The position numbers and the translations under genes were made by a program. Shown piece by piece: positions 58,640 through 64,000 of a stretch of 64,000 bases of DNA. Location: contig OX411552.1 in assembly GCA_948146395.1 (NCBI GenBank), forward strand, positions 53,060,399 through 53,124,398. The letters run 5' to 3'. The DNA comes from Fragum whitleyi (Eukaryota; Mollusca; Bivalvia; Cardiida; Cardiidae). Within the stretch, counting starts at the first letter, position 1. Every line of letters starts with the position of its first letter. The notes beneath the pieces were generated by a model. It made no database searches. It had not been told where the DNA came from and saw only the letters and a list, made by a program, of their open reading frames with translations.

Positions 58640-59012
58640 CAATAAAATACTAACTCGGCGCTCCATTCGTTCATTTCAAAAGACTCCCTCATATCGATCA
58701 AAAACGCTCCGAAATTACTGGAAAATATTTTGAAATCGTTCAAATCGATCAAATTTTAATTCAAATCGATTAAATTTTTCTATGATTTTATTAGCCAGTG
58801 TGGATTTTAAAGTGTCAGATTAGGCCATGAAGACACACAAACACAAAATTACGTATATTTTGTTAAAGGGACGTAATAAATATCGCTAATTTTGTTCACA
58901 TTGAACGCAAAGGATTACTTGAGTGAATTTCACTCGAAAATCGCTCTACAAGCCCATTCAATTTCATTCCGAAATCATTCATCAATTTCTAGATGTTATT
59001 AACTGTAGCACT
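58640..59012 (+). repeat. Family L repeat, copy 2
   Basis: ACTCGGCGCTCCATTCGTTC, CAAAAACGCTCCGAAATTAC, GATTTTATTAGCCAGTGTGG, GAATTTCACTCGAAAATCG and TTCAATTTCATTCCGAAATC parallel copy 1. Confidence 0.55.
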
Positions 59013-59304
59013 ATCCAGAAGTTCGGATTTCACGTCTAAAATAATACGCATGCGTTTCATATGACTGTATGGCCTGAATAATATCGATCCTGGTCAAGTA
59101 CAAAAATGTTTGTCTTATAATGGCAAGACTCTTCTGTTGTCTGCATTCGAACCGTTAATCTTATTCGAGTTTATCATTGTGACCTATTTTGAACGGAATA
59201 TGGTAAGCTTTTCATATATTCAAATTATGTTTGATTAAATTCGTTAGCTTAAAGATATAAGTATAATAATAAACATGGGTAAAAAATCAATAAAATTTAC
59301 ATGA

Positions 59305-59340
59305 GAGAAAGAAAGAAAGAAAGAAAGAGAGAAAGAAGGA

Positions 59341-59392
<52 letters not shown>

Positions 59393-59446
59393 AACAAACA
59401 AACAAACAAACAAACAAACAAACAAACAAACAAACAAACAAACAAA
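59305..59446. repeat. Compound GAAA / CAAA microsatellite
   Basis: About 90 bp of GAAA units switch to about 50 bp of CAAA units. Open frames here on both strands are artefacts of the 4-bp repeat. Confidence 0.97.
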
Positions 59447-60714
59447 GAGAACTGAAAACGACGACTTATTCTATTATTCTAAAAAAAGAAGAAATTGTTG
59501 TTTAAGGAATAAAATAAACATACAATTTAATAATAACAATAGTAATAATAAACTGAATTAATCAAAATCCCATTTACTAGTTTACAATAAAATATTCTAT
59601 CAGATTAGATCACGATCATTGCGAGTTATAATAGAAAGAAAGGAAAAAAGGAAAATCCGAAATATATCAAAAGAAAAACGATTATGTACAATTCGCTTTT
59701 GAAATACATTGAAAGAATGTTTCTGGGTACCATTTAAACAAACAAACAGACAGACAAAAAGGAGCTCCATTGCATGATCAAGTTGAAACGAATGTTGTTT
59801 ATCGGATAAGCAATTTGGCTTGTACAGGTGCGCGCTTTCAAAATTCTAAACGTCTAATAATTGAACGGCGTTATCGGACAATTATTTCAAATTTCAAAAG
59901 TAAATTGTCGTTATCTATTTCTTTATATAAACAAAAACACATTGCTTTCACTGTTATCAGACAACCCCGTCCTTCCGTCTAAAATGATCAAGGTGGAATC
60001 CGGCAGAAAGAATGGCGCTTCCGCTGTTCAACGTAGGCCGACATTGTAACATTGCGCGCATTTGATTAAGTTTTCTTGTTGAACAAACGGTTAACACACT
60101 CCAAACAGCGTACAATTATTTCTTACCCCCAAGTCCGATTGTAACCAACAGCCGTTAAAAGATTGTCATTAGATACGGGGGAGGGGGCGGGAACTATTTG
60201 TTTAGCCACGTGCTGTTCTGTTTACATCTCGGCACTGGTTGCTGTTACAAATCAAGCCCCGCCTCCAATTTATCGGTTTAATTCACGCGCCAATGTAATC
60301 TCGCGTGAACTGTACTACAGATGCTCTGACTGGAGAAATAAACAGATAGTTACATTAAGTTTACAAAGAGATTTTGTAAACCGACTTGTATTCGACTTCT
60401 TCTGTGTCAACCATCTAGAGAGTGCATTGTTTTATCATAAAAAATAACTTTAAAAGAGTGTTAGAATTTTTTGGAAAAAGTTGGAAGTTTATATACCAGA
60501 AACTTTACAAACGCTACATTTTCAGGAAACAAAAGAAACATTACTGTTATTTTCACTGAAAGCATCAAACTTTGTGGAACTTTCGTTCCGAAAAAGAAGA
60601 AGAAAATAATTTGAGTGATTCATTAATTAACGAAATGTAAGTTTTATTACATCAAAGGAATTATTACGCCAGCATTCTCAAGTAGTGTGTTTATATCTCA
60701 TCTACAATCGATGC
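59447..60714. other. Anonymous stretch with a slightly GC-richer centre
   Basis: 60060-60450 has words such as GGGGGAGGGGGCGGG, CCCCGCCTCCAATTTATCGG and GCGCCAATG, which could be promoter-like (GC boxes, inverted CCAAT). The 94-codon plus frame at 60163-60447 has no known domain, and no start site can be proven. Confidence 0.35.
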
Positions 60715-60905
60715 AGCGTTGTGAGCCACCCATGTCTCTCAACAAGCTGACTGGTCAGCGCGTGTCCTCCTTGTCAACCCCGCCGACAACTCAGGTAGGT
60801 CAAAGGTTCGAACACTTACTTGTCGGGAGTTTTCAGAACTACTGAAAGAGGGGTATCGTAGATGGGCGACAAGGCATCGTAACTCCAGCTTATTGGTCGC
60901 CCACG
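60715..60905 (+). repeat. Possible Pol III-type repeat
   Basis: ACAAGCTGACTGGTCAGCGC and AGGTCAAAGGTTCGAACACT, with GGTTCGAAC as a B-box-like word, and an inverted CTTGTCGGGAG / GGGCGACAAGG pair, suggest a tRNA-derived repeat with a long variable arm. One copy only. Confidence 0.3.
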
Positions 60906-60953
60906 GGTGATAAATTGATTGTTAGATTTCAATATTTCATATGTATTTTAGAT

Positions 60954-61370
60954 ATATAGAGGATATTGAATGAGTGGTCATTGAATACTGAATTTATTAT
61001 ACGAGCCATCTATAAACAGATAAAAACGAGGCTACGCCGAGTTTTTATCTGTTTACAGATGACGAGTTTAATAAATTCGGTATTAGATGAGCACAAATTT
61101 TATATTCTATTTATAATATGACCCTAATTTTTGCGAAAAATCGTCAAAATTACTAAAATTCAACATTTCAATTTTCCGCGAAAAATATCACGCCGTTTAA
61201 AATGACGTCACAATATGTACATTATGTCGTCATTTTCGCGGTTACAAAATAGCGTTGCTATTCGCTCTGGGCTCATTTGCATAGTTACTCCAGTAGTGTT
61301 ATAACACCCGTGTAATATCAAAAATATTCAACGGGGTTATTTCACTCCCACGACGTAGGTCACATTATAA
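60954..61370 (+). repeat. Family D one-ended hairpin repeat, complete copy
   Basis: It starts TATATAGAGGATATTGAATG. A ~95-bp hairpin follows: CTGAATTTATTATACGAGCC, then AAACAGATAAAAACGAGG, loop, and CGAGTTTTTATCTGTTTACA, then TTTAATAAATTCGGTAT. The body has ATTTTCCGCG, TGACGTCA at 61203, TTTTCGCGGTTACAAAATAG, GCTCATTTGCATAG and CACGACGTAGGTCACATTAT. The right end has no inverted partner. Confidence 0.8.
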
Positions 61371-61487
61371 GTACTGGTACATGTTCATGCACTGTGTTGT
61401 CTGTACTCATACATGAAGTCGAATCGATTCAAAAGAGTATTCTCAACAATTTGATACGTTGAGCATTGACGAATTTAAAAAGGCTAT

Positions 61488-61695
61488 AGGTTTTAAGTTT
61501 CATACATCCATGAAATAAACAAGAATCTCTTTACAACATAAAATAACAAAACGTCTTACATTTAATATCATGAAGCAAAATTGTAAAGATTTTTCAGTAT
61601 TAAATCAGATTTGTTATAGAACTACTTTGCGCAAGGAAATTCAAAATATCGAAAATGTTTTCATTAAGAAATAAACCATTTTTGGCCATTCAAAA
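61488..61695 (+). repeat. Family G repeat, 5' truncated
   Basis: TTTCATACATCCATGAAATA, ACAAAACGTCTTACATTTAA, ATCATGAAGCAAAATTGTAA, TATAGAACTACTTTGCGC and AACCATTTTTGGCCATTC follow family G order. Confidence 0.6.
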
Positions 61696-62084
61696 AGAAA
61701 CTATCTTGACGGACACTGCAAAAATTAAGTTAGTAATATTTTTGTAATTAAAAGGATTAAAATAGAAAAATAAAGTATTAGTCATGAATAACCTTTGAGG
61801 AAACAATTTGACGCATACAAACAAAATGAAAAAAAAAGAAATAGAGTTTTCATGCATTAAATTTACGTTGAGCGACCAAAACCAAAACGTGGTTTCGACA
61901 TTCTACAGCTATATGCGGTTTAAATAAACCACTAGGTACAACATTACACCAACCATCAAATAAATAACACAGAAAATAAAATCAATGTGTTTTTTGTATA
62001 CCAATATAACAATTGACCAATTAAAAATGACTTTGAAAGACCATGCTCGTGAGAACCTAATGAACCTAATGATACGCCCATATT

Positions 62085-62490
62085 GCGTTTGCGAAAGGGG
62101 GAGAGTATTTTTCTATTTCATTGAGGCATGAAACTCAAAATAATGTATGAATACGCCTATGAAATAGAACATTATTTTTTGGTATCTTATAACCTTATAT
62201 AATGAAGCAAATGTGTTATTAGATTTATCCATTATTAAACCGCCCTGCATTCAGGATGTCAAAACGGTGCAAACTGTTTGCAAATTGTACCCCGATTTGC
62301 ACATGCACTTGCGTGCAAAGCGGGATATAATTCGCAAACAGTTAGCACCATTTTGGCATCCTGAATGCAGGGTTGGTTTCTTTTAGGACTTCTTTGTGCG
62401 GAAGATCACAAAACTGCTGTGTACTCCCAATTGTTTTGATTGGGGAATGAAACCAAATTTATAACCAATCAGAATGCACGAAAGTCGATA
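62085..62490 (+). repeat. Family G repeat, interrupted by a hairpin MITE
   Basis: GTTTGCGAAAGGGGGAGAGT, a terminal hairpin (TTTCTATTTCATTGAGGC against CCTATGAAATAGAAC), TATCTTATAACCTTATATAA, TGAAGCAAATGTGTTATTAG up to ~62242; then the family H hairpin; then GGTTTCTTTTAGGACTTC through GAATGAAACCAAATTTATAA and CCAATCAGAATGCACG. The inserted hairpin dates family H activity after this G copy. Confidence 0.7.
62243..62372. mobile_element. Foldback hairpin MITE (family H), copy 2
   Basis: The arms match almost fully: CCCTGCATTCAGGATGTC, AAAACGGTGCAAACTGTTTG against CAAACAGTTAGCACCATTTT, GGCATCCTGAATGCAGGG; inner CGATTTGCACATGC and GCGTGCAAAGCGGG surround the tip. About 130 bp, inserted in a family G repeat. 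Confidence 0.85.
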
Positions 62491-63583
62491 CACACACCAA
62501 AATTAAATGACAGAATGTGGAAGATGCGTGTGAAATACATAAATGCTAATGAATCCATGATCTGACACCAAATGCGGATTTTATCAAACAAATCTTTTAA
62601 AAATATCGATAATAATAATCAAAACGAAATAAAGACCATAATTAATCGAAACTGTAATGCTTGGTCATAAGAAGCGACTTACATTAAAAGCAACTTACCT
62701 AATCAGTGCCAACAAAAAAGGATTAATGCTTATCTCGGATTCATTGTCTTTGGTTTACTATATCTTAAACTTTATTTGTTGTGTAGTTATGCCATTTTGA
62801 TCGCTCGACAAAGGACCACATCACTAAAAACATTAGGATGCCTTTACAATGATTAACCAATAACCTGAAGTCGAAAAAGGTGATAATTTTCTTTCATGAC
62901 AACATTTTTGTTCTTAAAGCAAAGAAGACAAAGATTGCGTAAGGATATGCGACGTTTACGTCCTTATTTACGTGTCATTATTTTGCAGCTAAAGTAATCA
63001 TTGCTTTAATCTTACACCTCGTTGCTACAGCTTGATTAAAGCTATAGCTACGAGCTTTCACAATTAATTAAGGCTACGTAGCATGGATGTCTTAGGGCAC
63101 CATATAAGCACATCCACAAAGGAGTTACCCATAATATAGATCTAGGTTTAAAAAGTTTAACAACACATTTCCTCATGTACATGTCAAATAATTTGTGGTT
63201 TATTTTACAAATCTTCTTCTTCTTCTTCTCCTTCTTTTTCTTCTTCTTCTTCTTGATGCTACTTTATGCAAGAATTTAAACTAGAGTCCAATTTTCTTAC
63301 GCACCATTTCATAAATTTACTTCAAAATAGCGATAAATGTAAAAGAGCCTTCGAATGGCAGCGAATTTCACGTCAATGGAATAATGAATGACAATTGTTT
63401 TAATTTATCACCGAAACATAGTCGACGTAAGATGGAATAAGTCGGTCGCTCGCGCTCGGGCAGACAGACTGACTGGTTTGTGATAGAAATATTCATTATC
63501 AATGTTTTAATGTGAATGATTTAGTGAAAATCGTCGCTGTGGAGACAAAAACCTCGTAACTAAAGCTTGAATAAAAGATATTA
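62491..63583. other. Anonymous AT-rich stretch with TTC microsatellite
   Basis: A TTC/CTT-rich simple repeat lies at ~63208-63255. No gene is recognised. Confidence 0.45.
63208..63255. repeat. TTC microsatellite
   Basis: A run of CTT/TTC triplets with two small interruptions. Confidence 0.9.
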
Positions 63584-63745
63584 TTAAGGTAGTGGGCCCG
63601 TAATAGTTCCGCAACATTTCGGAACTCATGATCTTTCACAATGTTGACGGAGGTTACCTAATGAAAATCATTAGGAAACCTCGATTAACACTGTTGAAGT
63701 TCATGACTTGTGAAACATTGCAAAACTATTGTCCACTATCTTAAG
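63584..63745. mobile_element. MITE with TTAAGGTAGTGG ends (family I), copy 2
   Basis: TTAAGGTAGTGGGCCCGTAA on the left, TATTGTCCACTATCTTAA on the right; tip CCTAATGAAAATCATTAGG. It is collinear with 27622-27786 at about 75-80 percent by eye. ATTA precedes and AGAT follows, so no clean target duplication is seen. Confidence 0.75.
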
Positions 63746-64000
63746 ATAATTTGGGCTCCAATAATTGAAAAAAATCATTTACAGATAAGATAAATAGATA
63801 CTTCAACACCAAGTTTTTTTCGAAATAATAATCAAACGAGAAATGCGACATTTAAGATATAAAAAAAAAAAATAATTGTCATTTAGACATAATTGTTTTT
63901 CGCTGCTCGTTTCCCAATTCATAAGAAAAAAGTTCACACGAAGACGTGTAACTTATACAGCGAGAATGATTGAAAATGATTTATTTTGGGAAAAATGAAT
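63746..64000. other. Anonymous AT-rich end of window
   Basis: Nothing recognised. Confidence 0.4.

Noticed and set aside
59244..59561. Lys/Arg/Glu- and Phe/Leu-rich frames
   Set aside because: Translations of the GAAA/CAAA microsatellite on both strands.

Overview
The window is AT-rich eukaryotic DNA with no convincing host protein-coding gene. It is built almost entirely from transposable elements and their relics. A bivalve mollusc is the best guess. The reasons are a repeat starting AGCTCACCTGAGCAC with a TCCGTCGTC-rich stretch and a GGTCCTCTTGTTT end, tRNA-derived SINEs ending in GCGGCGTAAAAC plus CAATCAATC, and short elements starting TGTGACCCGTCACGCG, all of which I recall from bivalve genomes. 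No database search was possible, so this assignment is an inference.

Layout. 1-2175: a 2-kb nested palindrome plus an extra copy of one arm. 3.1-14.3 kb: anonymous AT-rich DNA with scattered small inverted-repeat elements (MITEs) and SINEs. 15.1-18.3 kb: three copies of a one-ended hairpin repeat (family B), two of them forming an 0.8-kb palindrome, then a family C repeat. 20.9-25.0 kb: family D, a decayed family B copy, a 55-bp minisatellite, a 65-bp tandem array apparently grown from a family G repeat, and two family C copies. 25.9-30.9 kb: MITEs, two SINE families lying tail to tail, and a direct repeat. 32.1-33.7 kb: a dead Tc1/mariner (DD34E) transposon. 35.0-48.0 kb: a four-level nest of elements. 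48.4-64.0 kb: more copies of the same small families, SINE relics, a GAAA/CAAA microsatellite and unrecognised AT-rich sequence.

The only substantial coding potential is the minus-strand LINE (non-LTR retrotransposon) at about 35.62-46.64 kb. It has an ORF1 (coiled coil plus nucleic-acid-binding C terminus) and an ORF2 (APE-like endonuclease, reverse transcriptase, terminal CCHC knuckle) broken by several one-base frameshifts. A 5.7-kb element with 661-bp terminal inverted repeats and 722-725-bp tandem repeats splits ORF1 from ORF2. Removing it in thought shows that the two ORFs were in the same frame, separated by a single UAG codon. The LINE lies in the bivalve-type repeat, which lies in a foldback element with TACGGTGGCATAG ends.

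The best unexplained signals are the insert in the LINE, a shared design in repeat families B, D and G (terminal hairpin at one end only), and a strong excess of the octamer TGACGTCA (18 copies by eye, about 11 within recognised repeats). I found no CRISPR array, rRNA gene, convincing functional tRNA gene or operon.
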